Shown here: piece after piece, positions 27,095-35,713 of the stretch
How the letters are laid out: every line of letters starts with the position of its first letter
How positions within the stretch are numbered: the stretch's first letter is position 1
Source: an uncultured Chlorobiota bacterium
GTDB taxonomy: Bacteria > Bacteroidota > Ignavibacteria > UBA10030 > UBA6906
DNA length: 64,000 nt
Assembly (NCBI GenBank): GCA_900696645.1
Contig: CAADGV010000006.1
Coordinates: forward strand, 1-64,000
Direction: 5' to 3'
Translations under genes and position numbers: made by a program
The notes under the pieces: model-generated
Seen by the model: the letters and a program-made list of their open reading frames with translations, nothing else
Databases searched by the model: none
Told to the model about the DNA's origin: nothing

Positions 27095-27776
27095 TTTCCC
27101 TCTCACCCCTTTCACAAACAATGCGCTGCCCCGAGTCGGTATCCACCACACGATACACCTCATCCATTGCCAGCCGGAGTTTCGGAAACAGCGCATTGCG
27201 TTCGTTCGATGCCAATTTCATATCCAGTGACGCAAGCAGGAGGGAGATATTGTTCTGCTTGAGTTTGTGCAGAGCGGCGATCACCCGTTGCAGACTCGCC
27301 TTCACCTCAAACAGCGGTGCCTGCTCGTCATAGTACGTGTCTAACAACCCGAAGATGATGACGACGGGGGAGTGTTTTTTCTGCACAAACGCCGGAAGCC
27401 GCTCGGTAATCGTTGCCTCCATTTGGTAGCAGGTAAATGCACGGGAGATGAAAATACTCTCTAACAATTGTTCGGGAGTTACCCGCCGCTTTGCTAAACG
27501 CCGACTTGTCACTTTTCTCGCGAACTCGGCAATATAGTATGCGTCGAACCTGTTGGTGCCGTCCACCAGCGTAATGGGTACACCGGCAAGCAGCGCATGC
27601 GAGGCGGCGTACAGCGACAGGCGAAAGACACTCCGGTCGCCATACAAACAGTACAACTTGCCCGGCGGCGCCGTGTTGAACTTTTGCAGCACGGTTGTGT
27701 ACGGAACAAGCGTTTGTCCGGCCTGCATTGCGGGTTGCGGCTGAACCGTTGCGTGCCTGTTATACTGCCAGTGCAT
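27054..27776 (-). CDS. RecA-fold ATPase-like protein lacking a canonical Walker A
   Basis: 240 residues with the look of a RecA/RadA-paralogue core: strand-loop-helix LYCLYGDRSVFRLSLYAA (about 40-57) where Walker A should be but without GK[ST], a strand ITLVDGTNRFDAYYIAEFA (about 69-87), and a Walker-B-like hydrophobic strand VVIIFGLLDTYYDE (about 136-149). The C-terminal tail from about residue 228 is encoded by a dispersed repeat and is probably not ancestral. It overlaps the zinc-ribbon gene by 17 bases. Placement with a polymerase homologue recalls ImuA of the ImuA-ImuB-DnaE2 mutagenesis cassette. Function is inferred, not shown. Confidence 0.7.
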   Translation of the reverse strand: MHWQYNRHATVQPQPAMQAGQTLVPYTTVLQKFNTAPPGKLYCLYGDRSVFRLSLYAASHALLAGVPITLVDGTNRFDAYYIAEFARKVTSRRLAKRRVTPEQLLESIFISRAFTCYQMEATITERLPAFVQKKHSPVVIIFGLLDTYYDEQAPLFEVKASLQRVIAALHKLKQNNISLLLASLDMKLASNERNALFPKLRLAMDEVYRVVDTDSGQRIVCERGEREKKSLTAETPRSPR

Positions 27777-27999
27777 ACTCCCTCGCGGCGCATTCCCCGC
27801 AGATGCCGTCCGGCGTGTAGCGGACGGAACATTCCCGACATACTACCAGATTTTCTTCGAGACAGGATCGGCAATACACTTCATTCAGCGAGTCGTCCAT
27901 CCGGCCGCGGAGTTCGTGCAGTTCCCGCTCGCCAAGCGGATGCTCGCACAGGCAACACGTTGCCGTGGAAAGAGTTAGCACACGTTCGACGTTTTCCAT
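27760..27999 (-). CDS. Small zinc-ribbon protein, first gene of the PolB cassette
   Basis: 79 residues with CCLCEHPLGERE (C..C), CRSCLEE, CRECSVRY and CGEC, eight or more cysteines arranged as two zinc-binding ribbons. ATG 27999 is chosen because AAAGGTGATG precedes it and the promoter's expected transcript start is near 28033, which excludes the longer open frame reaching 28221. Its end overlaps the RecA-like gene. It may recruit the other cassette products to DNA or act as a protein-contact module; no family was recognised. Confidence 0.75.
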   Translation of the reverse strand: MENVERVLTLSTATCCLCEHPLGERELHELRGRMDDSLNEVYCRSCLEENLVVCRECSVRYTPDGICGECAAREYALAV

Positions 28000-28039
28000 C
28001 ACATCACCTTTTGTTAGGGTTGTTGTTTCGACTGATGTA

Positions 28040-28068
28040 ATGATACGACAAATTTGTCGTCTTGTCAA
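28040..28068 (-). promoter_or_regulatory. Promoter of the PolB cassette
   Basis: On the - strand TTGACA (28063-28068) and TATCAT (28040-28045) stand 17 bases apart, a near-consensus vegetative promoter. The spacer is almost wholly filled by a perfect 16-bp palindrome, so a bound repressor would block polymerase. The start codon of the first gene is about 40 bases downstream of the -10 box. Confidence 0.85.
28045..28060. promoter_or_regulatory. Palindromic operator 1 of the PolB cassette
   Basis: ACGACAAATTTGTCGT is a perfect 16-bp palindrome located between the -35 and -10 boxes. Position and symmetry indicate a dimeric repressor. The repressor is not identified; a LexA-like or HTH-type regulator is possible. 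Confidence 0.8.
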
Positions 28069-28079
28069 GAGTCGAAATA

Positions 28080-28092
28080 ACAAATTTGTCGT
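28080..28092. promoter_or_regulatory. Partial operator 2 upstream of the PolB cassette promoter
   Basis: ACAAATTTGTCGT repeats 13 of the 16 bases of operator 1, with centres 32 bp apart, about three helical turns, so two dimers would sit on the same DNA face. It also lies just ahead of the divergent sensor kinase gene. Confidence 0.65.
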
Positions 28093-28110
28093 GTTAATTC
28101 TTTCAAATCG

Positions 28111-31100
28111 GTGGAAAATAGCGGGGTGGGAGTGTTCAGGTTGACTCATATCAGTCCGCATCGTAGATTGAGTCAGTTTGTTCACCAAAACACGAGCTAC
28201 TTTCCCTTGATTCGCCCCCATTTTCGAACCGGAATCCGCTGTCTCCTCGGCCTGCTTTTATGCTCTCTTTTCACAACAGCCGGGGCACAGGTTCTTCCAT
28301 TTCACACCTACTCCGTCAACGACGGGCTGCTGCAATCTACCGTCTATTCTGTTTTTCAGAATTCCAAGGGATTCCTTTGGATTGGCACACAGGACGGGGT
28401 CAGCAAATTTGACGGCTACTCGTTCACGAACTACACAACGGATGAAGGCCTCGTCAACAACCGCGTTCTTTGCATTGCCGAGGATAATGTTGGCGCAATG
28501 TGGTTTGGCACGGCAAGCGGCGTATCCCGATTCTCGAATGGCAGATTTGAAACCTTCGGCGCCGCCCGGGGAATTCCTGATGGAATAGTGTACTCAATCC
28601 TTTCCGGCCCTGATGGCACTTTGTGGATGGGAACGAAGGGCGGACTGATTCGCATCCAATCAGATTCCGTTGCGAAGATTGTTGATGGCGCCGAAATCTT
28701 TTCCGTGTTCAAAGATAAAGCGGGCACGTTGTATCTCGGCGGAAATGGCGAAGTCATAGAATTGCGTGACGGTAAGGTTCAACGCTTCAGCACCGAATCC
28801 GGTTTACCCGCATCACCTGTCAAGTGTTTTGCTGAGAGTAGAGACGGGACACTTCTCTTGGGTACTGAAGGCAACGGCGTTTATCGGAAAGAGGCCGGGA
28901 AATTCAGTCCCGTGGGGAGCAGTGTTGCTGAACGGAAGATGGAAGTTTATTCGCTGCATGTGGATGATGAAGGAGGGATTTGGGTCGGTACATACGGTGC
29001 CGGAGTGGTGAAATATCTTGAGGGTTCCTCTTCTTCATATTCTCTTGAAAACGGGCTTCCGAGCAATGTCGTGCGTTCGATTATTCAGGATAGGGAAGGG
29101 AATATGTGGTTCGGCACATACGCCGGAATTGCCCGACTGGGTTCCGAAAAAATTCAGGCGTACACGGCCGCGGTCGGACTTCCCAACAATATCGTTATGG
29201 CGATAGCCGAGGGACCCGGTGGCAGTATCTGGTTTGGAACGTACGGCGGCGGGGTTGGCAAGCTGACGAGCGGCAGGTTTCAGACTTTTACAGTATCAAT
29301 GCCGCACAACACCATCAGGGCTGTGTTGAGCGACCGGAACGGCATCCTCTGGTTCGGTACGCACAAAGGAGTTGCTCGTCTTGCCGGCAGTACTGCGAGA
29401 GTGTACGACAAACGCCACGGCCTGCCAAGCGATGTTATTCTTTCGCTTTTAGAAGACAAGCAGGGTCGGATTTGGATGGGAACCTTTGACGGAGGAGTTA
29501 GCATTCTTGACGGCGACAAGGTCGAAGTTTTAGATACACGACATGGCCTGTTGAGCAATCGTGTCCGGTCTGTTGTTGTAGATGCCGATGGCAACATTTG
29601 GCTCGGTACCGATGGCGGCCTCAGCCGGTTTGACGGTAAAGAGTTCACGAATTTCACAACGCATGATGGCCTTGCGAACAACACGATCCGTTCGGTTACT
29701 GTTCACAGCGACGGTTCAATCTGGTGCGCAACGGATGGCGGAGGAGTGAGTGTGTACCGTAACGGTTCGTTTGTGAACTACACGACAAAAGAGGGTCTTG
29801 CCAACAATGTCTGCTTCTTTGCGTTGGAGGATTTTCACGGCAATATGTGGATTGGAACGAACAAAGGAATCAGCCGCTTTGACGGGACCTCATTCAGAAC
29901 GTATTCTGTGAAGGATGGCCTCATCTCGAATGAAATGAATTCCGGCGCCGCCCTGCGCGATCGTTCGGGGCATCTCTGGTTCGGCTCGTCACATGGCGCC
30001 ATACGAATCGATCCGAATACTCCCGACACGCAAGAAAACCCGCCACCGACATACATTACCCGGATGCGGGTGTTCGATCATGACGTGCCAGTTCAAAGCG
30101 GCCTGCAGCTTTCCCACAAGCAGAATCTGCTCGAATTTGATTTTGTCGCCATTTATCTTAGCGCTCCACATGCCGTGGAATATCACTACAGGCTTGAAGG
30201 AATGGATGAGGAATGGCGAACCACGACGCAGCGAAGCATTCCCTACGGATCTGTTCCGCCGGGCAAGTACAGGTTTGCGGTGACTGCGAGAACGAGGGGC
30301 GGTGACTGGAATCCTGAGCCGGCGACATTGGAGTTTACCATCTTGCCGCCTTTCTGGGGAACGTGGTGGTTCAGGCTGGTTGCGGTAGGTTGTACGATGC
30401 TTGTTGTCGGATTGGTTATTCGAAGGCGTGTCCTGAATGCCCGGAAAGAACTGGGACACAGGCAGGAGTTCTCCCGCCGCCTGATAGAATCGCAGGAGGC
30501 GGAACGCAAACGCATTGCGGCCGGACTGCATGACAGTCTCGGCCAGAATCTTCTTGTACTGAAGAACATGCTTCAACAGTCTGCGGAAAACCGGGAACTC
30601 AATCAGGACGGGCGGGAAGAACTTTCCTCACTATCTGCTCTGGCGCAACAATCCTTAAACGAAGTGAGGGAAATTTCGTTCGACCTTCATCCTCACGTTC
30701 TCGACCGATTGGGCCTGCAAAAAGCAATCGAGACGATGGTGGAGAAGATGTCGTCGGGTTTTCCAACCCTGATTACGGCGCAGTTCGACGGCCTTCCCCT
30801 CAGACTCGACAGCCAGCTTGAAATAGGCTTGTACCGGATTGTTCAGGAAGCGCTTTCGAATGTTGTAAAACACTCGGGGGCGAAAACAGCTTCAGTTCAG
30901 TTGCGGAAAATTTCCGATACACTCGAACTTGTCGTCACAGACAATGGCGGAGGTTTCAACGCCAACGAGTATTTGTCGCGTCCCCCGGAACAATGGAGTC
31001 TCGGCTTGGTGAGCATTGCCGAGCGTGTCCGGTTGCTTGGCGGAACGTACTCGATTTCATCCCGGCCCGGTTCGGGAACGACGCTGTCAATTCTTATTCC

Positions 31101-31119
31101 GATGAATCATGAAGAATAG
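28111..31119 (+). CDS. Propeller-sensor histidine kinase (Reg_prop, Y_Y_Y, HisKA_3)
   Basis: Sensor kinase of about 1000 residues. A signal-peptide-like stretch (CLLGLLLCSLFTTAGAQ) precedes about 14 two-component propeller repeats with the GxxWIGTxxGxSxFDG pattern (about 60-640), a Y_Y_Y domain (about 665-740), a membrane segment (about 752-772), and a NarL-type kinase core with HDSLGQN as phosphoacceptor H box (about 810) plus a HATPase domain (DNGGGF, about 945). The GTG at 28111 is a weak start; TTG 28207 gives a more natural signal peptide. It overlaps its regulator gene by 11 bases. The ligand sensed is unknown. Confidence 0.92.
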   Translation: MENSGVGVFRLTHISPHRRLSQFVHQNTSYFPLIRPHFRTGIRCLLGLLLCSLFTTAGAQVLPFHTYSVNDGLLQSTVYSVFQNSKGFLWIGTQDGVSKFDGYSFTNYTTDEGLVNNRVLCIAEDNVGAMWFGTASGVSRFSNGRFETFGAARGIPDGIVYSILSGPDGTLWMGTKGGLIRIQSDSVAKIVDGAEIFSVFKDKAGTLYLGGNGEVIELRDGKVQRFSTESGLPASPVKCFAESRDGTLLLGTEGNGVYRKEAGKFSPVGSSVAERKMEVYSLHVDDEGGIWVGTYGAGVVKYLEGSSSSYSLENGLPSNVVRSIIQDREGNMWFGTYAGIARLGSEKIQAYTAAVGLPNNIVMAIAEGPGGSIWFGTYGGGVGKLTSGRFQTFTVSMPHNTIRAVLSDRNGILWFGTHKGVARLAGSTARVYDKRHGLPSDVILSLLEDKQGRIWMGTFDGGVSILDGDKVEVLDTRHGLLSNRVRSVVVDADGNIWLGTDGGLSRFDGKEFTNFTTHDGLANNTIRSVTVHSDGSIWCATDGGGVSVYRNGSFVNYTTKEGLANNVCFFALEDFHGNMWIGTNKGISRFDGTSFRTYSVKDGLISNEMNSGAALRDRSGHLWFGSSHGAIRIDPNTPDTQENPPPTYITRMRVFDHDVPVQSGLQLSHKQNLLEFDFVAIYLSAPHAVEYHYRLEGMDEEWRTTTQRSIPYGSVPPGKYRFAVTARTRGGDWNPEPATLEFTILPPFWGTWWFRLVAVGCTMLVVGLVIRRRVLNARKELGHRQEFSRRLIESQEAERKRIAAGLHDSLGQNLLVLKNMLQQSAENRELNQDGREELSSLSALAQQSLNEVREISFDLHPHVLDRLGLQKAIETMVEKMSSGFPTLITAQFDGLPLRLDSQLEIGLYRIVQEALSNVVKHSGAKTASVQLRKISDTLELVVTDNGGGFNANEYLSRPPEQWSLGLVSIAERVRLLGGTYSISSRPGSGTTLSILIPMNHEE

Positions 31120-31765
31120 CAAAATGACGATCATACTTGCAGATGATCATCCCTTGTTCCGGCAGGGGATGCTGCGAGTGCTTGAGCATGACGCTGATAT
31201 TTCAGTTCTCGGAGAAACCGGAAACGGAAAAGATGCCCTCAGACTTATTCTTGAAAAGAAACCCGACATCGCCGTGCTGGATATTTCCATGCCGGGAATG
31301 GAAGGGATTGACGTCGTGAAGGAAGCGATGAAGGATAACTCCTGTTCAACTGAGTTTGTTATTCTGACGATGTACCAGGAGGAAGCATATTTTACTGAAG
31401 CAATGGATGCCGGTGTGAAAGGATATTTATTGAAAGATAGCGCGCCGTCGGATATACTTGCCTGCATTCAATCTGTTGCAGACGGAATTCCGTATGTGAG
31501 CCCGCTCGTTTCCCATTATCTTGTCCGTCGTACGACAAGACGCCAACCACGGAATGCTAAACCCTCGATTGATGACCTGACTGCACAGGAGCGCCGCGTC
31601 CTGAAACTACTCAGTCAGAACAAAACCAGCCGTGAGATTGCCGGGGATCTCGGCATCAGCATCCGCACTGTTCAACATCACCGCAATAATATCTGCACAA
31701 AGCTGAATCTCGAAGGCTATAACAAACTCCTTCAATTCGCCCTCGAAAACCGAAGTTCTCTGTAA
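31109..31765 (+). CDS. LuxR/NarL-type response regulator
   Basis: Receiver plus LuxR helix-turn-helix, 218 residues. The receiver keeps the acidic pair (ADDHPLF), the phosphoacceptor in VLDISMPGMEG (about D58) and lysine in YLLKDS. The HTH is LTAQERRVLKLLSQNKTSREIA with DLGISIRTVQHHRNNICTKL. The start overlaps the kinase gene by 11 bases, so the pair is co-translated. Targets are not visible here. Confidence 0.96.
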   Translation: MKNSKMTIILADDHPLFRQGMLRVLEHDADISVLGETGNGKDALRLILEKKPDIAVLDISMPGMEGIDVVKEAMKDNSCSTEFVILTMYQEEAYFTEAMDAGVKGYLLKDSAPSDILACIQSVADGIPYVSPLVSHYLVRRTTRRQPRNAKPSIDDLTAQERRVLKLLSQNKTSREIAGDLGISIRTVQHHRNNICTKLNLEGYNKLLQFALENRSSL

Positions 31766-31885
31766 GGTCCTTCCGCAATACGCTTCGCACGGGCAGGTAA
31801 GCACATCTGCCTATAAGAACAAGCACATCTCTCCATTGTAATTACCTCTCAGTAGTTCTATCATCATTCCCAACATCTTACACCT

Positions 31886-32257
31886 ATGCGAATTCTACTC
31901 GTTGACGACAGCGCCATGTTCCGCAATCTGGTCAGGAAATTCTTGAGCCGTAACCTATTGATAAAACACGAGATACAGGAATGCACAAGCGGCCGGAATG
32001 CGCTTGGTGTGTATAAATCCTTCTCGCCGGATTGGGTGCTGATGGATATTAAAATGGATGGCTCGGATGGGCTTGTTGCTGCACGGCAAATTCGTGAGCT
32101 CGATCCGGAAGCAAATATCGTGATGCTCACTCAGTACAGCGAGCGGGCGTATCGTGAAGAAGCCGATGCTGTTGGCGTGAAAGGATACGTCCTGAAAGAA
32201 TACCTCGGAAACATTCTTCCTTTTCTCAATTCTCAAGCGGAGGCACAACCGGAATGA
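31886..32257 (+). CDS. Single-domain response regulator
   Basis: Receiver domain alone, 123 residues, with DDSAMF, phosphoacceptor in LMDIKMDGSDG (about D53), LTQYS and VLKEY. There is no output domain, so it acts by protein contact or phosphotransfer. It follows the LuxR regulator by 120 bases and overlaps the next lipoprotein gene (ATGA). It could share the upstream kinase. Confidence 0.92.
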   Translation: MRILLVDDSAMFRNLVRKFLSRNLLIKHEIQECTSGRNALGVYKSFSPDWVLMDIKMDGSDGLVAARQIRELDPEANIVMLTQYSERAYREEADAVGVKGYVLKEYLGNILPFLNSQAEAQPE

Positions 32258-32733
32258 AACACAGCCGCAACCTTACAACACTTGCCCTCTGCGCCACGCT
32301 GTTGTCGTGCGGGCAGCCGGCAAAGGAAACAGACAAACAGCCCGGGTCGAACGAACAGTTGAGCAGTACACCTGCTGTGATTGCCCCGAATCATGCTGTG
32401 ATTGTCGGTGAAGTGGTTGAAGTTGAATCGGCAACATTCGACCCGCCTGAAGTTGACAGCCCTTGTTCTCGGTTTCCTTGCATCGCAAAAGTCCGCGTCG
32501 TGTCGGTGCTCGGTACAGGGATGGCGTTCCCGCAGCCTTTCATGGAGGGTGAAATCTATCGCATGAAGTTCGCCTATACGCTTAGTCCCACGGATGATGT
32601 CATGCCGGAAATGAAGCCAGGGCTTCCCGGCTTGCAATCGGGCTCACGGTTCAAGGCCGACGTTGCAGGACATGAAACACTTGAAGGTGATACGCAGCCG
32701 CGGTACACAGTACATAGCTATGAACGTCAATAG
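32254..32733 (+). CDS. Hypothetical lipoprotein
   Basis: 159 residues with a lipoprotein signal whose lipobox is LLSCG (about residues 16-20). A low-complexity linker is followed by a compact beta-rich domain (about 48-150) containing CSRFPCIAKVRVVSV, where two cysteines may form a disulfide. No family was recognised. The start overlaps the receiver gene, and a T9SS propeller protein follows 36 bases later. Confidence 0.75.
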   Translation: MKHSRNLTTLALCATLLSCGQPAKETDKQPGSNEQLSSTPAVIAPNHAVIVGEVVEVESATFDPPEVDSPCSRFPCIAKVRVVSVLGTGMAFPQPFMEGEIYRMKFAYTLSPTDDVMPEMKPGLPGLQSGSRFKADVAGHETLEGDTQPRYTVHSYERQ

Positions 32734-32769
32734 AACTCAATCATCCCCAACATAATCAAGGAGGATTTC

Positions 32770-35550
32770 ATGAAGAGGCGAATAGTATTGTTGCTTGCAG
32801 GCGTCCTGATGACGATTGGAGCTGCCGGTGTTTGGGCATTGTTGCATCAGGAATCGGGGATTCCACAGGCACCGCGCCCGCCCAAGATTCGTTCGTCAGC
32901 CGGAAGCATAGACGATCCGTACGGCCGTGCGCGGCACGAATGGCTGCGCCTGCATGACCCGGCTACGGGCAGGATTCCCTCGGGCATCAGGGAGCGTGAG
33001 CTTGCCTTTGCTGCCACGCTTCCTACGCGGGAGAATGCTCAAGGGATGTCAAATGCTGCGATTACGTGGAACAGACGCGGACCCTACAACGTGGGGGGCC
33101 GTACCCGTGCCATGGCGTATGACGTGTCAAACACGAGCGTCATTCTTGCCGGAGGAGTAAGCGGCGGAATGTGGAGATCAACAAACAGCGGGGGAGTGTG
33201 GACGAAGACAACGGATGCCGCTGCGTTGCACAGCGTGACGTGCCTCGCACAGGATACACGCACGGGTCATACGCAGAAATGGTACTACGGTACGGGGGAA
33301 TATACCGGAAACAGCGCGAGTGCCCAGGGATCGGCCCTGTTTCAAGGCAACGGCATTTTCAAATCAACGAATGGCGGTGTGACATGGACTCTCCTGTCAT
33401 CAACGGCAAGCGGAACACCGCAGACGTTCGACAATCTGTTTGATTTTGTGTGGAATGTCGCAACCGATCCCTCCAACACAACGCAGGAGGAAGTTTACGC
33501 AGCAACGTACGGCTCGATTCAGCGGAGCACGAACGGCGGCACATCCTGGACTCCTGTGCTGGGCGGTGCAAGTCCCTATTCCGCTTCGACGGACGTTGCC
33601 GTAACAACGACGGGAATTGTGTACGCCGCCGGCAGTAGCGGCTCGAACATGAGCGGGATGAGGAGGTCCACCAACGGTACAACGTGGACGAACATCACGC
33701 CGACAACTGGATTTCCGACTGTGTATGGGAGAATTACTATCGCTATTGCGCCGTCCAATGAGAATATCGTGTACTTCCTTCTGCAAGGCGCAAACAGCGG
33801 AACCGGAGTTGGCGGACATCAACTCTGGCGTTACGATGCTTCAACAGGAAACTGGATCAACCGCGGCGGGAATCTTCCCAACGAAACCGGGCTTGCAAAC
33901 AATGGCGTTTTCTCAACTCAAGGCGGGTACGACCAGATGATTTGTGTTCGCCCCAACGACCCGAATTTTGTGATTGTCGGCGGGGTCAATCTTTACCGCT
34001 CAACGGATGGATTTGCTACGAGTACAAATACGGCGCGCATAGGGGGATACTTGACAGCGTCAACGTATGCCGACTATACGAACCATCATGCCGACCAACA
34101 TGCGGGCATGTTTCTTCCGGGCAGCAACACCACCTTCCTTTCAGCGCATGATGGCGGCCTGTCGCGTACCACGGACATTGCTGCCGCAACGGTATCCTGG
34201 ACGCGGCTGAACAACGGCTATTTCACGACACAGTTCTATGCTGTCGGACTTGACCGTCGGGATCCCGGAAACAACATCGTTCTTGGGGGCACACAGGATA
34301 ACGGTACGTGGTTCGTCAACAGCACAAGCCAAGCGGCCAACTGGGTGAAAGTGCATAGCGGAGACGGAGGCTTCCTCGAGCTTTCATGGCCGCGCGGATC
34401 ATATTATTTATCATCTCAATACGGAACAACATACAGATATTTGTTGAACGACAACGGGGGTGGAACTACGACATTCTACTGGACGCGAGTCGATCCTGTT
34501 AATGATACGGGCTATTTGTTCATCACTCCGTTTGTGCTTGATCGGAACTTTACCAACCGCATGTATCTTGCAGGAAAAGATCGCATCAAACGGAATACGA
34601 ACGTCACTGAAATCCCGATGGGCTCCAGCACGCCTGCCACACTGAATTGGAGTGATCTGACAAACACCATTCTGACAGGAAGAAAAATCAGCGCGCTCGA
34701 GCATACACTCAACGCTCCCACGAACCGCCTCTACTACGGGACAACGAACGGGGAAATCTACAAGATTGACGCCCCTTCAACCGGTAACCCGACTCCCGTC
34801 AATATCTGGACGGGGAAAGGCTTGCCCGCGAACGCGTATGTTTCATGTATTGCAGTAGACCCGTTTGATGGAGAACATGCTATTGCTGTCTTCTCAAACT
34901 ACAGCGTCGTCAGCTTGTACCGGACGACAAATGGCGGTACAAACTGGGCGGCTATCGCGGGAAATCTTGAACAGTTTGCCAGCGGAGCGGGTAACGGACC
35001 TTCCGTTCGTTGGGCGGAGATTGTGCGTGGACGTTTCAACAACTACTATCTCGTCGGAACGAGCACGGGCTTGTATTCTACCGAAAGTATTGACGGGATG
35101 GCAACCGTTTGGGTGCAGGAGGGTTCGACTACTATCGGGAATGTCGTCGTCGATCATATCGACAGCCGCCAGCCTGACGGAGTCGTGATCGTGGGGACGC
35201 ATGGCGCCGGAGTGTTCAGCGGGCAGCATCCGTTGCCGCTGGATGTTGAAGTGGGCGAAGGCGTACCTCAGAATTTTGCGTTGCATCAGAACTATCCCAA
35301 TCCGTTCAACCCGGCCACAACCATCCGGTTTTCGGTGCCGCACAGATCGCCTGTCAGTCTCACGGTTCATGATATTCAGGGGAGAGTGGTAAAGGTTCTG
35401 TCTGATCAGCAGCAATATGCGCCGGGTGACTACAGAATGGAATGGGACGGCACCAACGCAGTGGGTCGGCCTGTTGCCAGCGGAGTATATTTTGCGAGAA
35501 TGCAGGCAGAAGGCTACATTTCTTCTGTTAAGATGGCGTTGGTCAAGTAA
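32770..35550 (+). CDS. Secreted sortilin/BNR-type propeller protein with T9SS domain
   Basis: 926 residues. An N-terminal signal or anchor (residues 1-25) is followed by repeated GGxWRSTNxGxxWT motifs (SGGMWRSTNSGGVWT, GIFKSTNGGVTWT, IQRSTNGGTSWT), the Asp-box/BNR signature of VPS10-like beta-propellers. The C-terminus from about residue 836 is a NYPNPFNP T9SS sorting domain. AAGGAGG lies just before the ATG. The exact ligand or enzyme activity is unknown; proteins of this type are abundant in the lineage and often surface-bound. Confidence 0.88.
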   Translation: MKRRIVLLLAGVLMTIGAAGVWALLHQESGIPQAPRPPKIRSSAGSIDDPYGRARHEWLRLHDPATGRIPSGIRERELAFAATLPTRENAQGMSNAAITWNRRGPYNVGGRTRAMAYDVSNTSVILAGGVSGGMWRSTNSGGVWTKTTDAAALHSVTCLAQDTRTGHTQKWYYGTGEYTGNSASAQGSALFQGNGIFKSTNGGVTWTLLSSTASGTPQTFDNLFDFVWNVATDPSNTTQEEVYAATYGSIQRSTNGGTSWTPVLGGASPYSASTDVAVTTTGIVYAAGSSGSNMSGMRRSTNGTTWTNITPTTGFPTVYGRITIAIAPSNENIVYFLLQGANSGTGVGGHQLWRYDASTGNWINRGGNLPNETGLANNGVFSTQGGYDQMICVRPNDPNFVIVGGVNLYRSTDGFATSTNTARIGGYLTASTYADYTNHHADQHAGMFLPGSNTTFLSAHDGGLSRTTDIAAATVSWTRLNNGYFTTQFYAVGLDRRDPGNNIVLGGTQDNGTWFVNSTSQAANWVKVHSGDGGFLELSWPRGSYYLSSQYGTTYRYLLNDNGGGTTTFYWTRVDPVNDTGYLFITPFVLDRNFTNRMYLAGKDRIKRNTNVTEIPMGSSTPATLNWSDLTNTILTGRKISALEHTLNAPTNRLYYGTTNGEIYKIDAPSTGNPTPVNIWTGKGLPANAYVSCIAVDPFDGEHAIAVFSNYSVVSLYRTTNGGTNWAAIAGNLEQFASGAGNGPSVRWAEIVRGRFNNYYLVGTSTGLYSTESIDGMATVWVQEGSTTIGNVVVDHIDSRQPDGVVIVGTHGAGVFSGQHPLPLDVEVGEGVPQNFALHQNYPNPFNPATTIRFSVPHRSPVSLTVHDIQGRVVKVLSDQQQYAPGDYRMEWDGTNAVGRPVASGVYFARMQAEGYISSVKMALVK

Positions 35551-35567
35551 TATTCTGAGAGGTTAGA

Positions 35568-35673
35568 GTTTTCACCGCCGAGGCGCGGAGGGTTTTTCAC
35601 TGATCTGAAATCTCTGCGCCCTCACCGTCTCCGCGGTGAATTTTCTTGGTGATTCTGCGTGTGCTTAATGGAT
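35568..35673. repeat. Dispersed imperfect palindromic repeat, copy 2
   Basis: TTCACCGCCGAGGCGCGGAG on one arm and CGTCTCCGCGGTGAA on the other, followed by a tail TTTTCTTGGTGATTCTGCGT and TGCTTAATGGAT. The tail is shared with copies at 36447 and 44636. It lies between the T9SS propeller gene and the small TA gene. Confidence 0.8.
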
Positions 35674-35708
35674 GGTTTCACCGTCGAGGTGCGGAAGATG
35701 CAGAGAAA
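35673..35708. repeat. Partial dispersed repeat, copy 3
   Basis: TTTCACCGTCGAGGTGCGGA and ATGCAGAG repeat the left arm of the preceding element in tandem with it. The right arm is missing or overlaps the end of the small gene at 35714. Confidence 0.55.
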
Positions 35709-35713
35709 AGTAC

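Noticed and set aside
27760-28221. Longer start for the zinc-ribbon gene
   Set aside because: Its extra 5' part crosses the promoter and operator, upstream of the expected transcript start.
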